From: Anthropogastromicrobium sp963604075
Lineage (GTDB): Bacteria > Bacillota > Clostridia > Lachnospirales > Lachnospiraceae
Direction: 5' to 3'
DNA length: 39,360 nucleotides
NCBI GenBank assembly: GCA_963604075.1
Contig: CAVCPW010000215.1
Span: 1 to 39,360, forward strand
Part shown: positions 1 to 7,333 of the stretch, one piece after another
Layout of the letters: each line of letters opens with the position of its first letter
Position numbering within the stretch: position 1 is the stretch's first letter
Made by a program: the position numbers and the translations under genes
Notes under the pieces: generated by a model
Seen by the model: only the letters and a program-made list of their open reading frames with translations
Told to the model about the DNA's origin: nothing
Databases searched by the model: none

Positions 1-52
1 AAGACACCGCCCTTTCACGGCGGTAACAGGGGTTCAAATCCCCTTGGAGTCA
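1..52 (+). tRNA. tRNA-Glu(TTC), 5' end cut off by the window
   Basis: Only the 3' part is present. The anticodon arm has a CCGCC/GGCGG stem with loop CTTTCAC, giving anticodon TTC. The T arm (28-44) has a perfect AGGGG/CCCCT stem and a TTCAAAT loop. The 3' acceptor strand TGGAGTC (45-51) and discriminator A52 follow; no CCA is encoded. It is the first visible member of a six-tRNA cluster. Confidence 0.93.
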
Positions 53-75
53 TTGACAATTGTAAAATTGTCTGT

Positions 76-148
76 GCCGATGTGGCTCAATTGGCAGAGC
101 AGCTGATTTGTAATCAGCAGGTTATCGGTTCGAGTCCGATCATCGGCT
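76..148 (+). tRNA. tRNA-Thr(TGT)
   Basis: Complete cloverleaf of 73 nt. Acceptor GCCGATG pairs fully with CATCGGC. The anticodon stem is GCTGA/TCAGC and the loop TTTGTAA gives anticodon TGT (Thr). The T loop is TTCGAGT. The discriminator is T148 and CCA is not encoded. It lies 23 nt after tRNA-Glu and 8 nt before tRNA-Met, so it is probably co-transcribed. Confidence 0.96.
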
Positions 149-156
149 TTTTCTAT

Positions 157-230
157 GGACCCTTAGCTCAGTTGGTTAGAGCAACCGGCTCATAACCGGT
201 CGGTCCCGGGTTCAAGTCCCTGAGGGTCCA
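157..230 (+). tRNA. tRNA-Met(CAT), elongator type
   Basis: A 74-nt cloverleaf with acceptor GGACCCT/AGGGTCC, anticodon stem ACCGG/CCGGT and loop CTCATAA (anticodon CAT). It lacks the run of three G-C pairs at the base of the anticodon stem that marks initiator tRNA, so the elongator is more likely. The T stem (206-210 with 218-222) has one C-T mismatch, the only unpaired stem position noticed in the cluster. No CCA is encoded. Confidence 0.92.
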
Positions 231-290
231 CGCCAACTAAGTGGTTTTAAGTCCATAGGAAAAAAATGTAAATTAGTTAGTAAGAAGTGG

Positions 291-319
291 TTGACAAAGT
301 CTTGAAAAAGTGCTATGAT
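291..319 (+). promoter_or_regulatory. Promoter of the Asp-Val-Arg tRNA group
   Basis: TTGACA (291-296), a 17-nt spacer and TATGAT (314-319), a near-consensus vegetative promoter. It lies in the 125-nt gap between tRNA-Met and tRNA-Asp, about 37 nt before tRNA-Asp, so the second half of the cluster can be transcribed independently. Confidence 0.85.
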
Positions 320-355
320 GAGTAGCGTTGTTGAGAGAGTTGGCAACACAAGTTA

Positions 356-429
356 GGCCCGGTGGCTCAGTTGGTTAGAGCGCCGCCCTGTCACGGCGGA
401 GGTCAAGGGTTCGAACCCCTTTCGGGTCG
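356..429 (+). tRNA. tRNA-Asp(GTC)
   Basis: A 74-nt cloverleaf. Acceptor GGCCCGG pairs with TCGGGTC, with G-T pairs at two positions. The anticodon stem is CCGCC/GGCGG and the loop CTGTCAC gives anticodon GTC (Asp). The T loop is TTCGAAC and the discriminator is G429, as expected for tRNA-Asp. First gene after the 291-319 promoter. Confidence 0.96.
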
Positions 430-462
430 TTGCTGAAGAGATTCAGCTGTAATTGAATATTT

Positions 463-535
463 GGGGTCTTAGCTCAGCTGGGAGAGCATCTGCCTTACAA
501 GCAGAGGGTCATAGGTTCGAGCCCTATAGGCCCCA
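463..535 (+). tRNA. tRNA-Val(TAC)
   Basis: A 73-nt cloverleaf with acceptor GGGGTCT/AGGCCCC (one G-T pair). The anticodon stem is TCTGC/GCAGA and the loop CTTACAA gives anticodon TAC (Val). The T loop is TTCGAGC and the discriminator is A535. Only 3 nt separate it from tRNA-Arg, consistent with one precursor transcript. Confidence 0.96.
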
Positions 536-538
536 TAT

Positions 539-612
<74 letters not shown>

Positions 613-622
613 TTATTTTTGG

Positions 623-652
623 CGGTTCCTGTGAGAGCAGGAGCCGTTTTTT
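623..652 (+). terminator. Rho-independent terminator of the tRNA cluster
   Basis: A 9-bp stem (CGGTTCCTG with CAGGAGCCG, one G-T pair), a 6-nt loop (TGAGAG) and six T (647-652). It starts 11 nt after tRNA-Arg and ends before the nagB promoter. Confidence 0.9.
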
Positions 653-668
653 GTTGTAAAAACAATAG

Positions 669-697
669 TTTACTTTCCCATCGGTTAATGATATAAT
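669..697 (+). promoter_or_regulatory. Probable nagB-nagA promoter
   Basis: TTTACT (669-674), a 17-nt spacer and a perfect TATAAT (692-697), followed by an A/T-rich leader of about 40 nt before nagB. No convincing NagR/DasR-type operator or catabolite-repression site was recognised by eye. Confidence 0.72.
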
Positions 698-741
698 AAA
701 AAAAGTAAATATTAATTAATTGAAAGATGGAGGGTATCTCA

Positions 742-1473
742 ATGAGAATCTATCGCACAAAGGATTATAAGGAAATGAGCCGTAAGGCAGCGAACCTGAT
801 TTCGGCTCAGGTTATTTTAAAGCCAGACTGTGTATTGGGACTGGCAACAGGTTCTACTCCGATTGGAATTTATGACCAGTTAGTTGAGTGGTATCACAAG
901 AATGATATTGACTTTTCAGAAGTGACTACTGTGAATTTGGACGAGTACCGTGGACTGACAAGAGATAACGATCAGAGCTACTATTATTTTATGCATACTC
1001 ATTTCTTTGATCGTATTAACGTGCGTCCAGAGCGCACATTTATTCCAGATGGTACCTGCAAGGACAGTGAGTATGAGTGTCAGCGCTATGAGGATCAGAT
1101 TCGTTCTCTCGGTGGAATTGATATGCAGTTGCTTGGTCTTGGACGTAACGGTCACATCGGATTTAATGAGCCATCTGACAGCTTTGCAAAGGCAACGCAT
1201 TGCGTAAATCTGACGCAGAGCACCATCGACGCTAACAAGCGTTTCTTTGAGTCTGAGGCTGATGTGCCGCGTCAGGCATACACCATGGGCATCGGAACAA
1301 TCTTACAGGCAAAGAAAATTCTGCTTGTTGCAAGCGGAGAAGATAAGGCGGAAGCAATTCGCAACACTCTGTTTGGACCAGTTACCCCGTCCGTTCCTGC
1401 ATCTGTTCTTCAGATTCATCCAGATGTTACCATCGTTGCAGATGAGGCAGCACTGTCCCTGTGTAAACTGTAA
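742..1473 (+). CDS. nagB: Glucosamine-6-phosphate deaminase NagB
   Basis: Converts glucosamine-6-phosphate to fructose-6-phosphate and ammonia in the cytoplasm, the last step of N-acetylglucosamine use. The start is ATG742: GGAGGG at 729-734 sits 7 nt upstream, and an in-frame ATG at 727 would overlap that ribosome site. The resulting 243 residues match the family's usual length. Visible features are the phosphate-binding GLATGSTP (residues 33-40), NLDEY with general-base Asp67, and GRNGHIGFNEP with His138 and Glu143. Asn136 stands where E. coli has Asp, a common Firmicutes variant. It is followed 20 nt later by nagA, so the two form an operon. Confidence 0.97.
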   Translation: MRIYRTKDYKEMSRKAANLISAQVILKPDCVLGLATGSTPIGIYDQLVEWYHKNDIDFSEVTTVNLDEYRGLTRDNDQSYYYFMHTHFFDRINVRPERTFIPDGTCKDSEYECQRYEDQIRSLGGIDMQLLGLGRNGHIGFNEPSDSFAKATHCVNLTQSTIDANKRFFESEADVPRQAYTMGIGTILQAKKILLVASGEDKAEAIRNTLFGPVTPSVPASVLQIHPDVTIVADEAALSLCKL

Positions 1474-1493
1474 ATTACAAGAAGGAAAGTGAA

Positions 1494-2699
1494 ATGATGA
1501 AAATTTTAAATGCAAAGATCTGCACGAACGGTCAGGTTTTTGATGGAGAGGTAACAGTAGAGGGAGAGCGTATTGCTGCATGCACGAAGAAAGTTCCATT
1601 CGGCACAGACAGCACGCATACTGATCGCACAGTAATGGATTCTTCTGATACTGCATCTGCTATCTTTGATGATGGCGATAGTGTTATTGATGCGAAGGGC
1701 ATGTATGTGATCCCAGGGCTTTTGGATATACATTTTCATGGTTGCGTGGGCTACGATGCGTGTGATGCATCCAAAGAGTCTTTTGATAAGATAGCAGCAT
1801 ATGAGGGTAGCCAGGGCGTGCTGGAGATTTGTCCGGCGACAATGACCTATCCGGAAGACAAGTTGTCAGAGATTATGGATATCGCGGCCGGTTATGAAAG
1901 TCCGGAGGGGGCTGATTTCCTTGGTTTGCATTTAGAGGGACCGTTCATCAATTCGAATCGTGTCGGTGCGCAGAATTCAGACTATGTGCAAAAGCCAGAC
2001 GCTGATATGCTTCTTCGTTTGCAAGAGCGCGCAAAGGGGCGCATCCGCATCTGCGATGTAGCACCGGAGACGGAGGGCGCGATTGATTTCGTAGAGAGGA
2101 TCAAGGATCATGTGGCATCCGTATCCATCGCCCACACCTGTACCGATTATGATACCGCAATGCAGGCGTTTGAGCACGGTGTTGATCATCTGACACACGG
2201 TTTTAATGCAATGCCGGGAATCCATCATCGCAAACCAGGCCCGCTCTCAGCGGCTGCTGATGCAGGAGCTGATGTAGAGCTGATTTGTGATGGCGTGCAC
2301 ATTCATCCGGCCGTTGTGCGTCTTGCTTTTAAGCTGTTTACAGACGAGCATGTAATTTTCATCAGCGATACGATGCGTGCGTGTGGTCTTAAGGATGGCT
2401 GCTATGATCTGGGTGGACAGCAAGTAGCAGTTAAGGGAAATCTCGCAACACTTGCATCTGATCCGTCCACGATAGCAGGAAGCGTCACAAACCTGATGGA
2501 TTGTTTACGCTGTGCAGTGAAGACGATGAAGATTCCGTTTGCGAGTGCGGTAAAGGCTGCTACTCATAACCCGGCAAGAAGTATTGGTGTTCAGGCTGAT
2601 TATGGAGATGTTGAGGCAGGAAAATATGCCAATCTTTTGATTGTAGATGAGGAACTGAATATTGTACATATTGTTAAGCGTGGAAAATTAGTACGCTAA
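1494..2699 (+). CDS. nagA: N-acetylglucosamine-6-phosphate deacetylase NagA
   Basis: Removes acetate from N-acetylglucosamine-6-phosphate, giving the NagB substrate. It is an amidohydrolase TIM barrel of 401 residues. Metal and substrate motifs visible: HFH (His80, His82), LEGPF (Glu148), a conserved HT(C)TD region, THGFNAM, and SDTM with the catalytic Asp. Residues about 36-63 form an Asp/Ser/Thr-rich stretch that looks longer than in typical NagA; I judge it a surface insertion near the small beta domain. AAGGAAAG lies just upstream; ATG1494 or ATG1497 are both possible starts. It ends 17 nt before a strong bidirectional terminator. Confidence 0.96.
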   Translation: MMKILNAKICTNGQVFDGEVTVEGERIAACTKKVPFGTDSTHTDRTVMDSSDTASAIFDDGDSVIDAKGMYVIPGLLDIHFHGCVGYDACDASKESFDKIAAYEGSQGVLEICPATMTYPEDKLSEIMDIAAGYESPEGADFLGLHLEGPFINSNRVGAQNSDYVQKPDADMLLRLQERAKGRIRICDVAPETEGAIDFVERIKDHVASVSIAHTCTDYDTAMQAFEHGVDHLTHGFNAMPGIHHRKPGPLSAAADAGADVELICDGVHIHPAVVRLAFKLFTDEHVIFISDTMRACGLKDGCYDLGGQQVAVKGNLATLASDPSTIAGSVTNLMDCLRCAVKTMKIPFASAVKAATHNPARSIGVQADYGDVEAGKYANLLIVDEELNIVHIVKRGKLVR

Positions 2700-2716
2700 T
2701 GATATGCGAACAAAAA

Positions 2717-2760
2717 GACCGATCACAGTTTGAAATTCAGCTGTGGTCGGTCAGTTTTTT
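2717..2760. terminator. Bidirectional terminator between nagA and pepF
   Basis: A 12-bp stem (2717-2728 with 2741-2752, one G-T pair) and a 12-nt loop. Six T follow on the plus strand (2755-2760), and five A precede it (2712-2716), which read as T on the minus strand. It fits the convergent nagA/pepF arrangement. Confidence 0.9.
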
Positions 2761-2762
2761 CT

Positions 2763-4571
2763 TTATTTTTCAGCTTCTAGTTCGTCTGTCAGGCGGCAAA
2801 TCTCATCAATGATTCCGCCGATGGTTTCGATAGTATTAAGAAGTGGGGCATCGGTTGTAATATCAACCTTTGCGAGTGCAGCCAGTTCAACCGGTGTCAG
2901 TGTGCTTCCGGCAGCTAAGACCTTCTTCCAGTCATCGACAGCAGGTTGTCCTTCCTTTTCAATAAGCTTGCAAACCTCTGTGGCAACGGTCAGTCCAGCA
3001 CTGTAGGTGTAGGAGTAAAGTCCCATGTAGTAGTGCGGCTGGCGCATCCAAGTCAGTTGTGCACCATCGCAAATATCTACATCATCTCCCCAGAAATCCT
3101 GAAGTGTCTTTTTCATGATGCTACTTAATGTATCAGCCTGAACACTGCCGCCATTGTCAATGATACGGTAAACTTCGCGCTGGTAAGCAGCTTCCATCAG
3201 ATGGGTGACAAAGTTGTGATAGTAGGTGTTGCTGATCTGGCAGGAGAGTACCCAGCGGCGGAAACGCTTGTCATCACTTGTCTTTAACAGGTAGTGAGCC
3301 AGTAGCAGCTCATTCATTGTGGACGGTGCTTCAACAAAGTAGGAGGAGACATCGGTGTCAAAGATAGACTGCTCAGCATTGCAAATGCGGAAATGTCCGG
3401 CATGACCAAGCTCGTGTGCCAGTGTAAAGACATCAGCCATACGTGCATTCCAGCTTAACAGGATGAAAGATCCTTTTCCGTATGGGCTTGCGCAGAAGCC
3501 GCCTGTTGTTTTTCCCTGATTCTTTGCAAAGTCAACCCAGCGGTCGCGGTATGCCTCACGAATCATGTCAACATATTCTGGTCCTAGTATGGAAAGACCT
3601 TTTTCAATATATTCCTTGGAACCTTCAATGGTAACCTTTGGATCGTACTCTGGATCAACGGAAATCTTTAAGTCAGCAAAGGTCATACGGTCTAACTTGT
3701 GAATCCTCTTTAACAGACGTGCATATTTGCGCATATGGACGGAAAGCTTAGTGGTGATCAGGTCAATCTGGCGGTCATACAGCTCACGGCTTACCTTCTG
3801 ACTAAACAGCAGACTGTCAAACACGCTGTCAAAGCCGCGTAGAGTCGCTAGTGTCTTCTCTGTCTGAACCTGTGCATTGTAGGCGGCAGCTGTTGTATTT
3901 TCATACTGAGCCAACTTTTGGCTAAATGCAGCAAATGCACTGCGGCGAACTTCTGTATCAGCCTCATATTCATAATCATCCTCAAACAGCGAGTAACCGA
4001 GTGGATATTCTTTATTGTGAACGTGGAACGAATCAAATTTCATATCGGCCAACTTTGTCATGTTGTAGATTTGATATGGTGTGTTTAAGGTCTGAGACAG
4101 GGCAGATAATGCGCGTTCTGTTTCTGGGTGCAGCTGATGCGGCTTACGGCGAAGAATGTCCTCCAAATAGATGCGGCTGCCGCCGGCAATCTCGATGGCT
4201 GCCTTTAGTGTTTCCTCACTCTGCGCGGTAATCTCACTGTCGATAAAGCTAAGACGGCTGTTGATGTCGGAGACGATATTCATCACACGGTCGTTGCGCT
4301 CCTGATTGTGGCTGTCGTAGTAATCAACAGACACGGCCAGATCACAATAATTTCCAGTGAGGGTCATCAGACGAGTCATTTCCTGAAGGTCACTCAGGCA
4401 GTCACAGATGGTCTGCGGTGTGGTCAACTGTCCCTTAAAGTGCTCCTCCATAGAAGCACAGAGTGCTTTCATTTTTTCAACATCCTGATACATCGCCTCT
4501 TCGGTCGGATAGATCAGGGAAAGATCCCATGTCAGTTCAACAGGGACTTCATTTCTCATCGCTAATTTCAT
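2763..4571 (-). CDS. pepF: Oligoendopeptidase F, M3B family
   Basis: Cytoplasmic zinc metallopeptidase that cuts short peptides. With the start at 4571 the product is 602 residues, the usual PepF length. The zinc site is HELGH (His386, Glu387, His390) and the third ligand is Glu414 in FVEAPSTMNE. The N-terminal half is the helical lid typical of M3 enzymes. The start is chosen because AAGG at 4580-4583 lies 8 nt upstream; a GTG at 4592 also fits the frame but has worse spacing. It is a single-gene unit with its own promoter (4690-4718) and a palindromic leader. Confidence 0.94.
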   Translation of the reverse strand: MKLAMRNEVPVELTWDLSLIYPTEEAMYQDVEKMKALCASMEEHFKGQLTTPQTICDCLSDLQEMTRLMTLTGNYCDLAVSVDYYDSHNQERNDRVMNIVSDINSRLSFIDSEITAQSEETLKAAIEIAGGSRIYLEDILRRKPHQLHPETERALSALSQTLNTPYQIYNMTKLADMKFDSFHVHNKEYPLGYSLFEDDYEYEADTEVRRSAFAAFSQKLAQYENTTAAAYNAQVQTEKTLATLRGFDSVFDSLLFSQKVSRELYDRQIDLITTKLSVHMRKYARLLKRIHKLDRMTFADLKISVDPEYDPKVTIEGSKEYIEKGLSILGPEYVDMIREAYRDRWVDFAKNQGKTTGGFCASPYGKGSFILLSWNARMADVFTLAHELGHAGHFRICNAEQSIFDTDVSSYFVEAPSTMNELLLAHYLLKTSDDKRFRRWVLSCQISNTYYHNFVTHLMEAAYQREVYRIIDNGGSVQADTLSSIMKKTLQDFWGDDVDICDGAQLTWMRQPHYYMGLYSYTYSAGLTVATEVCKLIEKEGQPAVDDWKKVLAAGSTLTPVELAALAKVDITTDAPLLNTIETIGGIIDEICRLTDELEAEK

Positions 4572-4636
4572 AAAATTTACCTTGAATTTCACCTTTCTCT
4601 CAATCTGTCAGCTTATGCCGCAGTGGGTAATTTCAG

Positions 4637-4683
4637 GTTACAGTTCACACTGTTTTGCAAATGGGTATCCCGTGAACTGTAAC
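4637..4683. repeat. Short form of a dispersed palindromic element
   Basis: The 12-nt arm GTTACAGTTCAC (4637-4648) is repeated as its exact reverse complement at 4672-4683, separated by 23 nt. Both ends resemble the ends of the longer element at 14612-14772: the left end shares TTACAGTTCACAC, and the right side shares a GTTTT..AATGGGT.T...GAA.TGTA pattern. It would fold at the very 5' end of pepF mRNA. Confidence 0.75.
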
Positions 4684-4689
4684 AATTTC

Positions 4690-4718
4690 AGTATAGCTGT
4701 TTTACAAGAAAGAATCAA
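4690..4718 (-). promoter_or_regulatory. Probable pepF promoter
   Basis: On the minus strand TTGATT (4718-4713), a 17-nt spacer and TATACT (4695-4690). Transcription would begin near 4683, exactly at the edge of the palindromic element, leaving a leader of about 110 nt before pepF. Confidence 0.7.
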
Positions 4719-4889
4719 TCGCTTGATGGAAAATAAAAAGTATGATAATATTTTGTCAAATAATCAGGTTAACGAGAGAGCAAGAGTCTGACAGGTATTC
4801 GTGCAACAGGTCTTGCAGAAATGAAGCCATCTTTACAAAGGCAAATGCAGAGACGAAGATTGTGCGGATGCACATCACAGTAAGTTGCC

Positions 4890-4918
4890 TTGACTGCTTC
4901 CAGATGCTGTGTTATTAT
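4890..4918 (+). promoter_or_regulatory. Promoter of the small-membrane-protein/lgt/ybaK operon
   Basis: TTGACT (4890-4895), a 17-nt spacer and TATTAT (4913-4918), 42 nt before the start of the first gene. Confidence 0.75.
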
Positions 4919-4960
4919 GAGACTAGTCAAAAAAGAAGATAAAAACGAAAGGATTTGTGT

Positions 4961-5167
4961 ATGAAAGATCGTTTTGAAGCAAAACTTATGCTATTTATCA
5001 TACCGGCACTTGCTATCTGGGAGTTGCTTTATCAGCTTATCATTATCCGACTGATTCCAGCAGCGAAAAATGATACCGTTCATGGCATTGGTTTCGTCGT
5101 TTTAGTGGCGGTTGTCTGGTTGATTTATCGTAAAAAGGCGGGAGTCGAGAGCGAGGAGGACGAGTAA
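4961..5167 (+). CDS. Small two-helix membrane protein, unknown function
   Basis: 68 residues from ATG4961, with GAAAGGA at 4947-4953 seven nt upstream. Two hydrophobic segments are visible (about residues 9-29 and 42-56), joined by a short charged loop, and the C-terminus is acidic (ending EESEEDE-like). No family was recognised. Its stop is directly followed, after 1 nt, by the GTG start of the Lgt homologue, whose ribosome site lies inside this gene's last codons, so the two are likely translationally coupled. Confidence 0.75.
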   Translation: MKDRFEAKLMLFIIPALAIWELLYQLIIIRLIPAAKNDTVHGIGFVVLVAVVWLIYRKKAGVESEEDE

Positions 5168-5168
5168 A

Positions 5169-5996
5169 GTGCGAAGTATATTATTTTCCATCGGTCCACT
5201 TCATGTGTATGGTTATGGTTTTATGATTGCCATTGGTGTGATCTGTGCATTTGCGCTTGGATGCTTCCTTGCAAAGCGCTCCGACCTAGATGACGATACG
5301 CTTTTTTCGATGGGACTTGTTGGTATTGTTGGCGGTATTATCGGAGCAAAGCTGCTTTATTATGTTGTAGAATTTCCGTCTATACTTGCAGATCCGTCGA
5401 TTTTATTAAACTTCGGTGAGGGTTTTGTAGTGTATGGCGGCCTGATTGCAGGATTTTTAAGTCCATTAATCTACACGAAGGCAAAGAAACTTCCTTTTCT
5501 GCCATATCTGGACTGTGCGGTGCCAGGTGTGGCATTTGCACAAGGCTGCGGACGAATTGGCTGCTTTTTAGCAGGCTGCTGTTATGGAAAAGAGACATCT
5601 GCCTGGTATGGTGTCACATTTCCTGTGGATTCTCTGGCACCGTCAGGTGTTGCATTAATACCAACACAGTTGATTTCGTCGGCAGGAGATTTTGTATTCG
5701 CACTGATTTTATTTGTATTGCAAAGAAAGCTGTATCATAAGCGTGAGCAGATGACAAATACAAAAGTAGCAACGAAACAGACTGTGAATGTAAAAGCAGC
5801 AACTATGCAGGGTTCGGGTTTGGTGACCGCTGTTTACCTGATGCTGTATGCAGTTGGCCGTTTCGTCATTGAGTTTTTGCGAAATGACCCGAGAGGGTCG
5901 GTTGGCATGTTATCTACGTCACAGTTTATTGCAATTTTCATGTTTGCCGCAGGTGCAGTGCTCCTTGGCATTTTCATGAAAAAAAGGCGCGCCTGA
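5169..5996 (+). CDS. lgt: Prolipoprotein diacylglyceryl transferase homologue, divergent active site
   Basis: Lgt moves a diacylglyceryl group from phosphatidylglycerol to the lipobox cysteine of prolipoproteins, at the membrane. This 275-residue multi-pass protein starts at GTG5169 with AGGAGGA at 5154-5160. It keeps the N-terminal VYGYG tyrosine, the GRIGC arginine (Arg129, E. coli Arg143) and the C-terminal GRFVIEF pair (Arg231, Glu235). It differs at two canonical places: Tyr89 where E. coli has His103, and Cys132 where it has Asn146; the signature reads GRIGCFLAGCCYG. This variant occurs in Clostridia as I recall. It may be the working Lgt or a paralogue with another role. The symbol is by family only. 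Confidence 0.82.
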   Translation: MRSILFSIGPLHVYGYGFMIAIGVICAFALGCFLAKRSDLDDDTLFSMGLVGIVGGIIGAKLLYYVVEFPSILADPSILLNFGEGFVVYGGLIAGFLSPLIYTKAKKLPFLPYLDCAVPGVAFAQGCGRIGCFLAGCCYGKETSAWYGVTFPVDSLAPSGVALIPTQLISSAGDFVFALILFVLQRKLYHKREQMTNTKVATKQTVNVKAATMQGSGLVTAVYLMLYAVGRFVIEFLRNDPRGSVGMLSTSQFIAIFMFAAGAVLLGIFMKKRRA

Positions 5997-6019
5997 AGAT
6001 GAGAGAAAGGAAGACAACA

Positions 6020-6511
6020 ATGGCAAAGGAAAAAATACCGAAGACAAATGCGATGCGAATACTGGATCGCTTCAAGATTTCTTATGAGGTGTTGTCATAT
6101 TCGTGCGATGAATTTATAGATGGAATCCACACTGCAGATACACTGGGGATCCCGCATGAGAACTGCTTTAAGACACTAGTCATTCAGGGAAAGAGTAAGC
6201 AGTACAGTGTGTTTGTACTTCCAATCGAGGAGGAGCTGGACTTAAAGGAGTGCGCAAAGGCTGTGAATGAGAAGTCAGTTGAGATGATTCATGTTAAGGA
6301 CATTAATGCCGTTACTGGTTATATTCGCGGTTGCTGCACGGCACTCGGAATGAAAAAAGAGTATCCGACCATTATACATGAAAGTGCGCTTAACTGTTCC
6401 TATATCTGTGTTAGCGCAGGAAAGCTTGGTGTTCAGTTAAAGCTTTCGCCACAGGATTTTATTAAGGCAACAAATGCAAAGGTGCTTGATATTATTCACC
6501 ATAATTCATAA
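6020..6511 (+). CDS. ybaK: YbaK/EbsC-type aminoacyl-tRNA deacylase
   Basis: Hydrolyses mischarged tRNA, usually Cys-tRNA(Pro), in the cytoplasm. 163 residues from ATG6020, with GAAAGGA ending 9 nt upstream; an in-frame ATG at 5999 would overlap the lgt end and leave no ribosome site. The conserved catalytic lysine is Lys51 in the NCFKTLVI segment, followed by the VFVLPIEEELDLK strand, GY(I)RGCCTALGMKK, and C-terminal SAGKLGVQLKLSP, all YbaK-like. Last gene of the three-gene operon beginning at 4961. Confidence 0.92.
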   Translation: MAKEKIPKTNAMRILDRFKISYEVLSYSCDEFIDGIHTADTLGIPHENCFKTLVIQGKSKQYSVFVLPIEEELDLKECAKAVNEKSVEMIHVKDINAVTGYIRGCCTALGMKKEYPTIIHESALNCSYICVSAGKLGVQLKLSPQDFIKATNAKVLDIIHHNS

Positions 6512-6599
6512 CGACTGGGCAGTTACAAGACCACTGCTTTTAAGTGGTGGGTAGTTGACAATGATAATAAAATAAAAAGGTAAATATTTAGAGAACAGC

Positions 6600-6650
6600 C
6601 TGAAAAATTAATAATTTATGGCTTGATGTTCTTGATATTATAGAAAGGAT
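6600..6650 (+). repeat. Hairpin leader element before greA (copy 1)
   Basis: A sequence starting AGCCTGAAAAATTAATAATT, closed by a GGCT arm, forms an AGCC/GGCT plus AAATTA/TAATTT stem. It ends with TTATAGAAAGGAT, which also supplies the ribosome site. A closely similar block occurs at 25800-25846 before an unrelated gene. Confidence 0.6.
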
Positions 6651-6661
6651 ATGAGATTCAC

Positions 6662-7162
6662 ATGGGAGAACGTTTGACGCAGGGAGATGTAGATAAGATC
6701 AAAAAGGAGATCGAATACCGAACCCTTGTTGTGAGAAAAGAGGCGATTGAAGCTGTTCAGGAGGCAAGAGCACAGGGTGATCTCAGTGAGAATTTTGAAT
6801 ATTATGCGGCAAAGAAGGACAAGAATAAAAATGAGAGCCGCATCCGCTATTTGGAGAGAATGTTAAAAAATGCCACCGTCATCTCAGATGAGTCGAAGGA
6901 GGGCGTTGTCGGTATAAATAAAACGATTGAACTTTACATCGAGGAAATGGACGAAGTACAGAAGTTTAAGTTAGTAACTTCTGTGCGTTGCGATTCCATA
7001 GAGGGAAAAATCAGCATCGAATCACCACTTGGAAAGGCAATCAACGGTCATAAAGAGGGGGATCGTGTTTATGTAAAGGTCAATGAGAAGATGGGATACT
7101 ATGCTGTGATCCGTTCCATCACCGATGGAAACGACAGCGATGATGAAATAAGGCCATATTAA
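6662..7162 (+). CDS. greA: GreA/GreB-family transcript cleavage factor
   Basis: Rescues backtracked RNA polymerase by stimulating RNA cleavage. 166 residues. The N-terminal half is a coiled coil whose tip carries the catalytic acidic pair in the QGDLSENFEYYAAK motif (about residues 37-50; usual form DLSENAEYHAAK). The C-terminal globular domain has ESPLGKAINGHKEGD, the Gre signature. Between them is a longer, charged linker. The start ATG6662 has AAAGGA about 12 nt upstream, slightly far, but no closer in-frame start exists. A hairpin leader precedes it. The symbol reflects best fit; it may be one of several Gre paralogues. Confidence 0.88.
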   Translation: MGERLTQGDVDKIKKEIEYRTLVVRKEAIEAVQEARAQGDLSENFEYYAAKKDKNKNESRIRYLERMLKNATVISDESKEGVVGINKTIELYIEEMDEVQKFKLVTSVRCDSIEGKISIESPLGKAINGHKEGDRVYVKVNEKMGYYAVIRSITDGNDSDDEIRPY

Positions 7163-7211
7163 GGCATTAAGACTGTAATAAGATTGAACAAAGGCTGTAA
7201 AAGATTGCATC

Positions 7212-7268
7212 AAGATTATAATTATAATAGGGTCTTAACAAAGATTATAATTATAATAGGGTTTTAAC
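7212..7268. repeat. Tandem duplication, 29-nt unit
   Basis: Two near-identical copies of AAGATTATAATTATAATAGG followed by GT(C/T)TTAAC start at 7212 and 7241 and differ at one base; a degenerate third start is seen near 7270. Each copy carries overlapping TATAAT matches, but no -35 box was found at a suitable distance. It lies in the 171-nt gap before the GH3 gene. Confidence 0.75.
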
Positions 7269-7333
7269 TAAGATTTTGTTGATGGATAAAATGTTAGAAG
7301 AAAATGTCAGTGGAATGAAAGGAGATATATGAA

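Larger units (their letters stand above)
4572..4960. other. 389-nt gene-free divergent region
   Basis: Lies between pepF (minus) and the small membrane gene (plus). It holds a 12-bp palindromic element, the pepF promoter and the promoter of the plus-strand operon, each listed separately. The middle part (about 4720-4889) has short open frames without ribosome sites or recognisable similarity, and I see nothing else there. Confidence 0.6.

Noticed and set aside
916..1200. Open frames antisense to or overlapping nagB and other large genes
   Set aside because: They lack ribosome sites, have irregular composition and lie fully within well-supported genes; they are shadows.
6555..6590. greA promoter based on TTGACA at 6555
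   Set aside because: No -10 box lies at 16-18 nt; the nearest candidate, TAAATA at 6581, is 20 nt away.
7212..7268. CRISPR array
   Set aside because: Two directly adjacent AT-rich copies without spacers and no cas genes; the other arrays (16951, 18718, 37515) also lack spacer structure.
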